Numbered from the stretch's first letter, positions 33,780 to 41,622 are shown. The stretch is 64,000 nucleotides of DNA from Cytobacillus purgationiresistens (GCF_030813235.1 NZ_JAUSUB010000006.1:62001-126000), one strand, 5' to 3'. Numbers and translations are program-made. Notes: generated from the sequence alone by a model not told the origin.

Positions 33780-34405
33780 CAACAATCACTGCTTCCGTAG
33801 TTTGCTTCATGTGATTTCTTACGTTCCCCTATTTTCGAATAGATCTCCGCCATAATAATACCTGTCTTGGTGATATCGGGATCGTCAGAAATTAGATTAT
33901 TTTGATTTAAACGAGCAAGCTGACTTCTTGTAATTAGCTGCAAGTTATCCAAAGAAATATTCTGCTTGTCTTGATCCAAGAAAATAAGACAATGACTATT
34001 AGGTACTGGGCCGTTCACTTCTTCCCAAACTACTGTGTGTTTAAGTCTCCAACGCTTATGCCAAGGTCCGTCATCTTGGACTTTTATCAAAACATAACCG
34101 TCACGATCAGTCCTCTCGCTTCCGATTGGTTTATAATTACGCGCTTTTTGACCTGGCTTAAAAGAAGTACGATTCCCTCCAACATTGTATAATCCCTTTT
34201 TACCTTTATTTGCAGGGATGCTGCCTTTTTTGAATGTTGTGGATATATTGCTTTTAAGACCATGATTCTTTTTATAATTTCGAATCTGCCGTGAGGTAAT
34301 GACCAGACTAAATTTATCATTAATCATTTTTGCAATTTCATTTGTTGTTCTTCCTTCGGCAATGCTTATAAGGTACGCATGCTGCTTGTCCGTTAAAAGT
34401 CTCAT
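33779..34405 (-). CDS. HNH homing-type endonuclease
   Basis: The 208-residue protein has an N-terminal helix-turn-helix-like part (about residues 10-50), a lysine/glycine linker (K-K-G-S-I-P-A-N-K-G-K-K) and a C-terminal HNH_3 nuclease with L-K-H-T-V-V-W, G-P-V-P-N-S-H and D-N-L-Q-L-I-T. The ATG at 34405 has GGAGGGG in front; a longer frame to 34483 overlaps the next gene without a binding site. Such nucleases are frequent selfish elements in phage genomes. Confidence 0.85.
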   Translation of the reverse strand: MRLLTDKQHAYLISIAEGRTTNEIAKMINDKFSLVITSRQIRNYKKNHGLKSNISTTFKKGSIPANKGKKGLYNVGGNRTSFKPGQKARNYKPIGSERTDRDGYVLIKVQDDGPWHKRWRLKHTVVWEEVNGPVPNSHCLIFLDQDKQNISLDNLQLITRSQLARLNQNNLISDDPDITKTGIIMAEIYSKIGERKKSHEANYGSSDC

Positions 34406-34406
34406 G

Positions 34407-34637
34407 TTACCCCTCCAGCATTTTAGGCTTTTGAAGATCCTTTGACTTGTATTCCGTATGAAACTTTTGAGCCTGTAACACAAGTGAGCCGTTTGAAATG
34501 ATTTGCTTTGCTACCCTTGTAACTGCTTTTGCACGTTCAATTTCTTCTGTTAATCTCTCACCAACTATCTCTTCATCACTTAATCTCTCTAACTGAGCAA
34601 ATAAATGATTGTTAAGATCTCCTAATGTGCTTCTCAC
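34407..34637 (-). CDS. Small conserved phage protein (76 aa)
   Basis: Start GTG at 34637 has AAGGAGG eight to nine bases ahead. The helical protein (S-T-L-G-D-L-N-N-H-L-F-A-Q-L-E-R-L, I-E-R-A-K-A-V-T-R-V-A-K-Q-I-I) resembles short Bacillus phage proteins of unknown function that sit next to HNH genes. Its end overlaps the extended N-terminal part of the HNH frame. No domain call. Confidence 0.6.
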   Translation of the reverse strand: MRSTLGDLNNHLFAQLERLSDEEIVGERLTEEIERAKAVTRVAKQIISNGSLVLQAQKFHTEYKSKDLQKPKMLEG

Positions 34638-34762
34638 TATTAGAATCCTCCTTCACTTTTTCACTTAATAATTTGGCTAAGCAATCCGCGCAAAATGATC
34701 TATTCCAATGCACTGCGCTGTGATGTCCACACTCGAGGGCATTTCTTAATTACTTCTTTCAT
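34612..34762 (-). pseudogene. Frameshifted zinc-ribbon mini-gene
   Basis: The ATG (34762) with AGGAGGT starts M-K-E-V-I-K-K-C-P and stops early. One base fewer near 34733-34740 would continue with E-C-G-H-H-S-A-V-H-W, then C-A-D-C-L-A-K-L-L: a C-P-x-C...C-x-x-C zinc ribbon. Read in that second frame it ends at 34612. A recent frameshift (or assembly error) in a small zinc-ribbon phage gene is the simplest reading. Confidence 0.55.
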
Positions 34763-34794
34763 GTAAATACCTCCTAATTTACTGGCTTATCATT

Positions 34795-34824
34795 TTGTAT
34801 AATTTCATTTTTAATCCATATAAT
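34795..34824 (+). promoter_or_regulatory. Promoter of sRNA candidate A
   Basis: TTGTAT (34795-34800) and TATAAT (34819-34824) are 18 bases apart, a good sigma-A-type match. The predicted start falls at the first base of the conserved GTTGGG stem, six bases after the -10 box. Confidence 0.65.
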
Positions 34825-34830
34825 AGAACT

Positions 34831-34910
34831 GTTGGGCAAGGAGTTTATTCTTTCACTCACTTGATTTCACTTCTTGCACCAACACCGTAAAAGTTTTAAA
34901 ACAAAATAAA
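34831..34910 (+). ncRNA. sRNA candidate A (tandem family)
   Basis: The RNA would start with GTTGGGCAAG (34831-34840), which pairs with CTTGC-A-CCAAC (34873-34883), one bulged A. The 32-base loop is pyrimidine-rich (TTTATTCTTTCACTCACTT). GTTTTAAAAC (34893-34902) follows; I see no strong terminator, so the 3' end is approximate. No minus-strand gene occupies this DNA. Confidence 0.55.
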
Positions 34911-34944
34911 TTAAGTTGTTACGTATAAAATCAAATTCCTAGGG

Positions 34945-35061
34945 TACAATAAATTTTATTGGGTAAGGATTGGGAATACTCTTCCGAATTGGGCTACGTT
35001 AAACTGCCTTGCCCAATACCTTCTGGACCCCCTTTATTAGAGCCTGAATAGGCTCTTTTTT
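34945..35061 (+). ncRNA. sRNA candidate B (tandem family)
   Basis: A -10 TACAAT (34945-34950) is followed seven bases later by ATTGGGTAAGG (34958-34968). This pairs over 11 positions with CCTTGCCCAAT (35007-35017; one G-U pair). The loop contains GGAA-TACTC-TTCC. The RNA ends at AGAGCC-TGAATA-GGCTCT plus Ts (35039-35061), a textbook terminator on the plus strand, where no protein gene exists. The RNA itself would run from about 34957 to 35061 (about 105 bases). Confidence 0.65.
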
Positions 35062-35111
35062 AGTTGTTCATATGAAGATTTCATATTTATCCACATACGC
35101 TCATAATCCAT
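35037..35111 (-). CDS. Possible 24-aa peptide opposite sRNA B terminator
   Basis: An ATG (35111) with AGGGAG nearby opens 24 codons (M-D-Y-E-R-M-W-I-N-M...L-F-R-L). The 3' end lies over the terminator of sRNA B. Its upstream sequence resembles those of neighbouring small genes, the only reason to list it. It may be a real small peptide or a gene remnant. Confidence 0.25.
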   Translation of the reverse strand: MDYERMWINMKSSYEQLKKSLFRL

Positions 35112-35181
35112 GACTACTCCCTAATTAACATTTTGCCTATCCTGTATATCAAAACTCATGCATACTTTTGTTTTTTAGAAA

Positions 35182-35307
35182 TATAATAAAATTGTTGGGA
35201 AAGATGATAATTCTCCTTGTGTTATCTAAAGTCTTGCTCCAACAACCCTAAACGTTTGAAGAGTGATTACTTTCGCCAAGAGTTTAGAGCCTGAATGGGC
35301 TCTTTTC
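35182..35307 (+). ncRNA. sRNA candidate C (tandem family)
   Basis: TATAAT (35182-35187) is followed six bases later by GTTGGGAAAG (35194-35203), paired with CTTGCTCCAAC (35233-35243) with interior mismatches. The loop carries the CU-rich TTCTCCTTGT, complementary to Shine-Dalgarno-like sequence. The terminator AGAGCC-TGAAT-GGGCTCT with Ts (35286-35307) is nearly identical to that of B. The predicted RNA is about 114 bases. Confidence 0.65.
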
Positions 35308-35404
35308 TCATTTTCAAAAGAAACTAATGTACTTGTCCTATCAAACATACTAACCCGTACATACGATGTATGGATTATATTCCTTCACATATCACCTTCC
35401 TTGA

Positions 35405-35437
35405 AAGAAAAGCCACCGTATGGGCTTTTCTTTTTTT
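35405..35437 (+). terminator. Plus-strand terminator with no associated gene
   Basis: GAAAAGCC (35407-35414) pairs with GGGCTTTTC (35422-35430), followed by seven Ts. It ends a further plus-strand transcript, perhaps a fourth small RNA from around 35340-35400, where TATGGATTATATT gives a possible -10. I see no conserved GTTGGG stem there. Confidence 0.6.
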
Positions 35438-35462
35438 GAAATACATCTATCATTAAGTTCCC

Positions 35463-35633
35463 CTAATTAGCTTTGTTTGCTTTTTCTTCAATTCGACGGG
35501 CTTCGGCTGCAAGTTGAAACGCTTTTGTTCTGAAATTCCCCACCCTGCCATAATCCCCTTTAGCTTCAGCCAGCTTCGCCTTGGTTTCCCAAAACCCTGC
35601 TCTATTTAACAATTTTTCTACTTTACTGCTCAA
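35463..35633 (-). CDS. Small hypothetical protein (56 aa)
   Basis: TTG start (35633) with AAGGGGTG upstream. The product is a charged helical hairpin: K-V-E-K-L-L-N-R-A-G-F-W-E-T-K and R-T-K-A-F-Q-L-A-A-E-A-R-R-I-E-E-K. It belongs to the run of small early genes between the sRNA cluster and the polymerase. Function unknown. Confidence 0.6.
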   Translation of the reverse strand: MSSKVEKLLNRAGFWETKAKLAEAKGDYGRVGNFRTKAFQLAAEARRIEEKANKAN

Positions 35634-35671
35634 TGCAGTTCACCCCTTCGTGAGGAAACATTTTGCTTAAT

Positions 35672-35827
35672 TTATTCATCATCATGAATTTCCTTAGTTA
35701 ATTTCACAGTTCCAATTTCCTCGTAAGGTTCAATGGAATACCCTTGTTTCCCTAAATTATTCACTATATTCTGCATATCCTTCCAAGCCTTAGTACCTTG
35801 TCCAAATTTAATAATTACTGTATTCAT
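35672..35827 (-). CDS. Small hypothetical protein (51 aa)
   Basis: The ATG (35827) is preceded by GGGGAGG eight bases away. The product starts [15 protein letters not shown] and has [19 protein letters not shown], a beta-alpha-beta pattern. Acidic C-terminus. No family recognised. Confidence 0.6.
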   Translation of the reverse strand: MNTVIIKFGQGTKAWKDMQNIVNNLGKQGYSIEPYEEIGTVKLTKEIHDDE

Positions 35828-35898
35828 CCTTATTTCCTCCCCTAATTAATGTTTTGCTTAAATGTTTATCTGCATAACTATCAATCTGCTGTGTAGCG

Positions 35899-36090
35899 TT
35901 AAAAATCTCTCATATGTGTAAAACCACGATTAGATAGTTCTTCGTATATAACATGAAGTAAATTTGTTTCATTGTTTAAATCTGCATGTTGAAACCAAAT
36001 TTTCAACTCTTTATCTGAAAGACTTGATACCTTGTCCTCCATTCTTTTTACTCGTTCTCTTTGTCTTTTCTCTAAATATTTTTTAAGCAT
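35899..36090 (-). CDS. Small hypothetical phage protein (63 aa)
   Basis: The start has AGGAGG (CAGGAGGAATATAAC, then ATG). The protein is basic at the N-terminus (K-K-Y-L-E-K-R-Q-R-E-R-V-K-R) and then helical: L-S-D-K-E-L-K-I-W-F and H-V-I-Y-E-E-L-S-N-R-G. It directly follows the polymerase gene's end across 44 bases. Function unknown; probably part of the early operon. Confidence 0.6.
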   Translation of the reverse strand: MLKKYLEKRQRERVKRMEDKVSSLSDKELKIWFQHADLNNETNLLHVIYEELSNRGFTHMRDF

Positions 36091-36134
36091 GTTATATTCC
36101 TCCTGATTTACATATCGCTTAGACAGTTTCTCAA

Positions 36135-38114
36135 TTAATCTTTCATGTAATATCGAGTAGTGAATCCATCACCTTTTAACGGCAGCCCAGGTGCCCATAC
36201 AATCTCTTGCCCCATAATCGATGTGATCATGCCTAGCGAAACACTTTCAGGTTCATCCAGTACAACCTCATCATGAATATGCATAACAGGGAGTATCCCA
36301 AGCATGTACAATTTCCTTAACGTCTCTGCAAGGCAGTCCCTGGCGATAGCTTGAACAATGTTCTCCACAAGTTTTCCACCGTATGAGGAAATCTTTTCCC
36401 ACTTCTTTGATGTTTGATTCATGCCCCAATAATGGATTGCTTCCTTGCCAAAGTCATTTTCAGCTAGGAATGGTTTAACATAATACAATTTGCGACCGCT
36501 TGGCAGCTGCACAGTTAAAAAGTTAAGACCATTCTGAATATCACTTTCCGTTGCTAATAAAAGACCTTTCACACCTGCAGGTTGACCAGTACGCAAAACC
36601 GATAATGCTGCATTTTCAATGGAGTACCATAAATCCACTATTCTTCTGTTTGAAGTCCTCCACCGTCTTACGATATCCGGCAGTTCCTCCTCAGCTAGTC
36701 CCATGTTTAAGGCACCCATACTTATAAGCGCTCCGGGCCCGCCCTGATACCCCAAAGCTAACTCAGATACTTTCCCTTTTTGACGTAGCTCATATTCTGG
36801 ATTACCTTTCTTAATTAACTCAATCGGCACTCCAAACATCTGTGATGCTGATGCCTCGTATATTCTGCCATGTGTGTTAAACACATCTAATCTCCATTGT
36901 TCTCCAGCAAGCCAAGCAATTACACGAGCCTCGATTGCACTAAAGTCAGATATGATTAAGTGGTTACCCTCTGCAGCTACAAACGCTGTACGAATAAGTT
37001 GAGATAAAGTATCGGGCACGTTGCCATATATCAGCCTTAACGCATTGATCTTTTTCTCTCTTACAAGTTCACGAGCATTACCAAGTGTTTCTAGGTAGTT
37101 TCTTGGAAGATTCTGAACTTGAACCAAACGACCCGCCCATCTGCCTGTACGGTTTGCACCGTAAAACTGCAAGAGTCCTCTTACTCTGCCGTCCTCGCAA
37201 ACGGCTGATACCATAGCTTGATACTTTTTAACGCTTGTTTTGGATAACTCCTGGCGTATCTCTAACGCCCTTTTTACATCACCCTCTGTTGTCTCAACGA
37301 GATTGAATACAGTCTCTTTTTGTAGGTTTTCAACTTCTACATTTTTCGATGACAACCATTTTGTCAGTTGGGCTGCACTGTTTGGGTTTGCAAGACCAGT
37401 GATGCTTTTTGCTTCGTCCGTCAATTGAGCTGTTGCATAATCATTTATGTAGAGTGCTCCGTCAATTAACTGTTGATCTACCGCAACACCTTTTACATTT
37501 ATCATTTGATCAATCTCCCACATCTTTTGCTCAACTGCAGGAACAGGAAAATTGATCAGTTTATGATGTATAGCCTTTTCCACATCAACGTCTTGGACAC
37601 AGTAGTCTATAAACAATTCCCACTTTTCTGGCTCATGATGAGGTAAAGTTCTAGTGCGATGTCCATTTTTATTTGTCGGCTTTGTAGGAGTACAAAATAG
37701 TTTAATCAAAGCGTTACCAGTTGTTAATTTACGTTTGTCTTGAGGTAATCCAAGTGCAACAGCTGTCGGTCCTAACCCTGCAGTGTAACCACAGTAGAGC
37801 CCATGAAACATTGTGCAGTGCCACTGATCTAACCAAGTTAGAGGGTCTTTACCGAAATGTTTCGATAAACAATACCATTCAAAGGCAGCATTATAGGCAT
37901 GCTTAGTTACTTTTGGATCAAATAATGCTTGAAGTATTTCCCTCGGCAAACTCCATCTTTGAGCAACATCCACTATTTTTGTCTGCCCACCATTTACAGA
38001 ATAAGCGAACAATAATACTTCGAAATCAGGAGACTGTACGTATTTGTACAGTCCTGATTTCTTGATGTCTACACTGCTATATGTCTCAATGTCAATATTT
38101 AACGAGCGAATCAT
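36135..38114 (-). CDS. Family A DNA polymerase with 3'-5' exonuclease
   Basis: The 659-residue phage replicative polymerase has an N-terminal exonuclease motif D-I-E-T-Y-S (8-13). Polymerase motif A is D-F-S-A-I-E-A-R (390-397), motif B R-Q-K-G-K...G-Y-Q-G-G (444-459) and motif C H-I-H-D-E-V-V (612-618). It lacks a 5'-3' nuclease domain, as in other phage Pol I-like enzymes. It overlaps the ssDNA-binding gene by four bases and ends about 44 bases before a tiny gene. Confidence 0.95.
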   Translation of the reverse strand: MIRSLNIDIETYSSVDIKKSGLYKYVQSPDFEVLLFAYSVNGGQTKIVDVAQRWSLPREILQALFDPKVTKHAYNAAFEWYCLSKHFGKDPLTWLDQWHCTMFHGLYCGYTAGLGPTAVALGLPQDKRKLTTGNALIKLFCTPTKPTNKNGHRTRTLPHHEPEKWELFIDYCVQDVDVEKAIHHKLINFPVPAVEQKMWEIDQMINVKGVAVDQQLIDGALYINDYATAQLTDEAKSITGLANPNSAAQLTKWLSSKNVEVENLQKETVFNLVETTEGDVKRALEIRQELSKTSVKKYQAMVSAVCEDGRVRGLLQFYGANRTGRWAGRLVQVQNLPRNYLETLGNARELVREKKINALRLIYGNVPDTLSQLIRTAFVAAEGNHLIISDFSAIEARVIAWLAGEQWRLDVFNTHGRIYEASASQMFGVPIELIKKGNPEYELRQKGKVSELALGYQGGPGALISMGALNMGLAEEELPDIVRRWRTSNRRIVDLWYSIENAALSVLRTGQPAGVKGLLLATESDIQNGLNFLTVQLPSGRKLYYVKPFLAENDFGKEAIHYWGMNQTSKKWEKISSYGGKLVENIVQAIARDCLAETLRKLYMLGILPVMHIHDEVVLDEPESVSLGMITSIMGQEIVWAPGLPLKGDGFTTRYYMKD

Positions 38115-39049
38115 ATCCCCATTACGCCACCGTTAATTGGCTGGCCAGTGATAGGATCAATCTGAGGTTGTTGCTGTGGTTGACCGAAACCCTGTTGAGG
38201 TTGACCATACTGTGGTGGTGCTTGGTATTGTTGTTGCTGTGGTTGACCAAATCCTTGCTGCGGTTGATATTGCTGTTGTTGACCGTAATTTTGTTGTGGT
38301 GGCTGCTGTGGAGCATATTGCTGTTGCGGCGCCCCCCCACCAAAATCGTCAGATGCAGCTGGCGCAGATGAACCTAAAGGATCCCCATCTCGTGTTTTTT
38401 GTACATTCGTGCTGATATATGCCCCGATACCTTTTTTACCAGCTTGAGCATACGGTGCGAAGTTAATAGCAATTCGTCCGTACATCCCCGAATAAACTTC
38501 AGTTGGATCGATGACTGGATTAGCATTTACATCTACAATTTTAGGTGGTTGGTCTAACTTAGAAGATGCCGAGAAAACCCAATGACCTTTACACTCTTCA
38601 CCAAACGGCATGCCATCACTCGGCTTAACTCCATCACCATCATAGACAGGAATAGCAATAACTGGAGGGATGACACCATTCCACACTTTTGATTTCCCAT
38701 ACTGCTTAGCTGCTTCAATTGCTGCGTCGATGCGTGCTTTTGTTGCTGTGTCAGATTTAGGTACAAGGATAGTTGTGCTGTACTTTGGCTCTCCACCATA
38801 TTGATTCTCACGAGGTTTTAAAAGGTTCACATATGAAAAACGTACTTCACCTGTTACGATACGGCTAGAATTTGTTTGACTTGTCATTTGTTCATTTCTC
38901 CTTTGGTTTTTATATTTTCGTACTTCAAAGCGCCATTTGCGCGAATCTTTACCAATCTTATTCTCTAAAGCTTTTCTCGCTTTGCTTTTAGAAAGCTCTC
39001 TTATGCCAAATACGAATTTTTTAGAAACTGTACTATAGATCCCGTACAT
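38111..39049 (-). CDS. DUF2815 single-strand DNA-binding protein with Q-rich tail
   Basis: Residues from about 55 (M-T-S-Q-T-N-S-S-R) form a DUF2815 OB-fold protein: F-S-Y-V-N-L-L-K-P, Y-S-T-T-I-L-V-P-K, Y-D-G-D-G, Y-A-Q-A-G-K-K-G-I-G-A-Y. An internal ATG at 38887 has AAAGGAG, the usual start for this family. The first 54 residues (Y-G-I-Y-S-T-V-S-K-K-F-V-F-G-I) resemble a separate small phage protein, now in the same frame with no stop between. The ATG at 39049 lacks a binding site and follows the DUF2800 stop by three bases. The C-terminal 75 residues are a glutamine/proline-rich disordered tail. Confidence 0.85.
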   Translation of the reverse strand: MYGIYSTVSKKFVFGIRELSKSKARKALENKIGKDSRKWRFEVRKYKNQRRNEQMTSQTNSSRIVTGEVRFSYVNLLKPRENQYGGEPKYSTTILVPKSDTATKARIDAAIEAAKQYGKSKVWNGVIPPVIAIPVYDGDGVKPSDGMPFGEECKGHWVFSASSKLDQPPKIVDVNANPVIDPTEVYSGMYGRIAINFAPYAQAGKKGIGAYISTNVQKTRDGDPLGSSAPAASDDFGGGAPQQQYAPQQPPQQNYGQQQQYQPQQGFGQPQQQQYQAPPQYGQPQQGFGQPQQQPQIDPITGQPINGGVMGI

Positions 39050-39052
39050 GAT

Positions 39053-40222
39053 TTAACTGAAATCTGCAGATGCATCAGGACTTACTGATTTCCGCTTATC
39101 ACCTGCAGGTGCCAAAGTTGGTTTACCTGGCGACTTTACTATATGACCTGCTTCATCTAATAAACTGGTAAACTCTTTCTTTTTAAGAACCTTCTCAATC
39201 TTTGAAACTGTTAAAGGTACACGGTCAAAAAGGAGCGCTTCATCGATACCCTTTTCTTTCAAATGGGCAAAAGCTTTATCTTGGTTTACAAATGACCGTG
39301 ATCCTCTTCCTTCAACTGCTTTCCATCCAGGGATCTCATTACCTTTTAAGCACTGGCCTAGGGCGTAATCCTTTAAAGCTTTTACCCAAGACTCTACATG
39401 CTGCCCACGTTCAAGCATTTGACCAACTTCTTCATCGGTAAGCAATGGCGGTTTTATCGCCGTAAAATCAGCCAATGCACTGAACTCCTCTGCACGAGCT
39501 CGGCATTTAGATTTTGCCCTGCAGAACTTACAATGTTCTCCTGGCACAAAATCTCCATTTCCATCAAACGCAATCTTTGCTATCGGCTTCATCTCATCGC
39601 CCCATGCCAAAAGCTCTTTAACCGTCAAATCAAACTCGGAAATACTATTTAACCTAGGTTGGATGATCGCTAGTTTAATAGTTTTAATTGGGTATAGGAA
39701 ACTGTATTCCAGATAAGCTCCTAAAGCATAAAGCTTCATTTGGGAATTGTTGTCTGCACTTACTGCAACGCCCTTACCGTATTTAAAATCGGTTACGTAG
39801 AGTGTATCCCCGCCAACCATTAAACAGTCGACTGTCCCAAATCCATCGGGTGCATAAGCTGAATAATTGATACGTTTCTCAACAGCCACGTATGGAGCAG
39901 ATGGCAAGCTTAAAGATATACCCTTTAAGTATTCTAAGTAAGTATCCGTGTGCTTAAGCATTTCCTCTTGGTACAGCTCATGCTTTTTCATCTTGTTTAG
40001 CCTGGTATTAAAAGTGCGTTGACTCATAGGCTCTATAAAATACTTACGAAGCTTTAATTCCGCAATCTCGTGTGCCAGTGTGCCTTCTCTTGCAAAATCA
40101 GATGTAGAATCAGGGAATTGTTCCTCAAGGCGAACACTTGGTGTGCACATCAACCAGCGCTGGGAAGCACTGGCAGAAAGCACTGCATGAGCTCTCTCTG
40201 AGTGTGCAATTTCCTTACTCAT
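39053..40222 (-). CDS. DUF2800 RecB/Cas4-like nuclease
   Basis: The 389-residue PD-(D/E)XK protein has F-A-R-E-G-T-L-A-H-E (about 43-52) and V-A-V-E-K-R-I near 117. The catalytic V-T-D-F-K-Y-G-K-G-V follows near 150, and then the Cys cluster G-E-H-C-K-F-C-R-A-K-S-K-C-R-A, which could hold an iron-sulfur cluster as in Cas4/AddB. It is a typical neighbour of DUF2815 in phage genomes and probably acts in recombination-dependent replication. It overlaps the previous gene by four bases. Confidence 0.9.
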   Translation of the reverse strand: MSKEIAHSERAHAVLSASASQRWLMCTPSVRLEEQFPDSTSDFAREGTLAHEIAELKLRKYFIEPMSQRTFNTRLNKMKKHELYQEEMLKHTDTYLEYLKGISLSLPSAPYVAVEKRINYSAYAPDGFGTVDCLMVGGDTLYVTDFKYGKGVAVSADNNSQMKLYALGAYLEYSFLYPIKTIKLAIIQPRLNSISEFDLTVKELLAWGDEMKPIAKIAFDGNGDFVPGEHCKFCRAKSKCRARAEEFSALADFTAIKPPLLTDEEVGQMLERGQHVESWVKALKDYALGQCLKGNEIPGWKAVEGRGSRSFVNQDKAFAHLKEKGIDEALLFDRVPLTVSKIEKVLKKKEFTSLLDEAGHIVKSPGKPTLAPAGDKRKSVSPDASADFS

Positions 40223-40656
40223 ATTTTTGCTCCTAGTTCACGAAGTTTGGTGGCAAATGCCCCATATTGTTCTTGAGGTACTTGCATAAGCGATTGAGCA
40301 CCAAATGCTCCAAGTAAACCTAATAATTCATTTTGTTTCCCTGCATCCATTAATTGAGTAGCTGCAACAGCCAGTTGATTCATGTCGTACTGCGGTGCAG
40401 AAGTTGGAACACCTTGATTAGCCTGTTGCGGTTGTTGAACTGGCTGTGAAGGTGGATTAACCGGTTGAGTCGGTTGAGTTTGTTGCTGTTGCTGTTGCAC
40501 AGGCGGTGCAGTTGGAACAGCTGCAGGTACAGTGTTAGGCACTTGGAATTGCACAACAGGCTCTTCCGAAATAGCTTGTCCCTTTCCAATTGCTTGAGCT
40601 AGAGCATTTATCGCATTGACCATTTCAGGTGCTTTGATTTCTATTGTTATATTCAT
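40219..40656 (-). CDS. Conserved phage protein with Q/P-rich linker
   Basis: The ATG (40656) with GGAGG eight bases ahead is better than a longer frame to 40740. The 145-residue protein begins M-N-I-T-I-E-I-K-A-P-E-M. It has a disordered linker rich in Gln, Pro and Val (about 50-90) and a helical C-terminal domain (L-L-G-L-L-G-A-F-G-A-Q and F-A-T-K-L-R-E-L-G-A-K). This layout is common next to DUF2800 in Bacillus phages. Function unknown. Confidence 0.7.
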   Translation of the reverse strand: MNITIEIKAPEMVNAINALAQAIGKGQAISEEPVVQFQVPNTVPAAVPTAPPVQQQQQQTQPTQPVNPPSQPVQQPQQANQGVPTSAPQYDMNQLAVAATQLMDAGKQNELLGLLGAFGAQSLMQVPQEQYGAFATKLRELGAKI

Positions 40657-40657
40657 T

Positions 40658-40819
40658 TTAGTAACCTCCGTGATTGATAGATTTAGTTTGATTTGTATTA
40701 CGATGGACAATAACCAGTTTTTCAGGAAGATTTTTAACAACCAGCCAATTTTCTCGATTTAAACCGGATGATTGTATGATCTTCTTTTGTTTAACCGTTG
40801 GATTTTTTCCGTTTTTCAT
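40658..40819 (-). CDS. Small phage protein (DUF6906-like, 53 aa)
   Basis: The product starts M-K-N-G-K-N-P-T-V-K-Q-K-K-I-I and continues G-L-N-R-E-N-W-L-V-V-K-N and V-I-V-H-R-N-T. I recognise this as the DUF6906-like family of small Bacillus phage proteins (number from memory). AGGAAGAGG lies ahead of the ATG (40819). Its stop is one base before the next start, so the two are coupled. Confidence 0.72.
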   Translation of the reverse strand: MKNGKNPTVKQKKIIQSSGLNRENWLVVKNLPEKLVIVHRNTNQTKSINHGGY

Positions 40820-40874
40820 GGTACCTCTTCCTGTTTAGCAAACATTATGCTAAACTGTTTTTGATTATGGTTTT

Positions 40875-40997
40875 TTACTTTTGACCTGTTGTTACAGCAA
40901 CCGGTCTTTTATTTTGGCTTTTTACAAATGCGCGATGGATAGCCATGTAACGATCTGCATAATCCATTTTGTTCCACTCTTTAGTGCTGATTCTCAT
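40875..40997 (-). CDS. Small hypothetical protein (40 aa)
   Basis: The ATG (40997) overlaps the sigma-factor stop (ATGA) and has a strong AAAGGAGG inside the sigma gene's end. The product (M-R-I-S-T-K-E-W-N-K-M-D-Y-A-D-R-Y-M-A-I-H) is short but its signals are convincing. No function known. Confidence 0.6.
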   Translation of the reverse strand: MRISTKEWNKMDYADRYMAIHRAFVKSQNKRPVAVTTGQK

Positions 40998-41620
40998 AGG
41001 CTCACCTCCTTTAAAGCAGCGTAACCACACTCTCCCTCTCTTTCTGAATGATTAATTTTTGAAATGGCAATGTGTTTTCTTCTATAAACCCAATCCAAAC
41101 TCTTACCGAGCATTTGACCAATTTCACGATCAGAATGTCCGTTGCATTTTTTCAGGATTATGAACTTCTCAAGACTATTTAAATCTTGTAAATATTCTTC
41201 TAGTTCGATCCTTTCAACAACTTCACTTTCTATATCAGTTGAATTGTCTACTGCAAAATAATCATTCGTGACACTGTCACATGTGTGTAGGTCAACAGAA
41301 GTAAAATGAAAATTACTCCTTTCTTCAGAAGATACTTGAGTTGGGATTTTCATCGGTAATCCCCATTTATGCAACTCATAAGTAATCCTCCATCTAATAC
41401 TTTTAAAAATATAACCTTTAAAGGTTTTTTCCCTTGTTTCGTCGTAGTTCTGACACAAGTTCCATAGAGTCATTCGCCCTATTTGAAAAAGGTCTTCTAA
41501 CTCCATATTATTTATTGCAGCAATCTGATGGGCTTTTGAAAAATCACCAAAATGCGCTTTTATTGCTGAAAAGATAATGTTTTGATTTTCCTCAAAAAGC
41601 TGAACAGCAGCATTATTCAC
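40994..41620 (-). CDS. Phage sigma-70-like factor
   Basis: The 208-residue protein has a region 2-like segment (M-E-L-E-D-L-F-Q-I-G-R-M-T-L-W, about residues 40-54, and T-F-K-G-Y-I-F-K-S-I-R-W-R) and a C-terminal region 4 HTH (about 150-185; L-N-S-L-E-K-F-I-I-L-K, D-R-E-I-G-Q-M-L-G-K-S). It would direct host RNA polymerase to phage promoters; the targets are unknown. GTG start with AGGAGG, four genes downstream of the Cro-like HTH gene. Confidence 0.82.
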   Translation of the reverse strand: MNNAAVQLFEENQNIIFSAIKAHFGDFSKAHQIAAINNMELEDLFQIGRMTLWNLCQNYDETREKTFKGYIFKSIRWRITYELHKWGLPMKIPTQVSSEERSNFHFTSVDLHTCDSVTNDYFAVDNSTDIESEVVERIELEEYLQDLNSLEKFIILKKCNGHSDREIGQMLGKSLDWVYRRKHIAISKINHSEREGECGYAALKEVSL

Positions 41621-41622
41621 GA

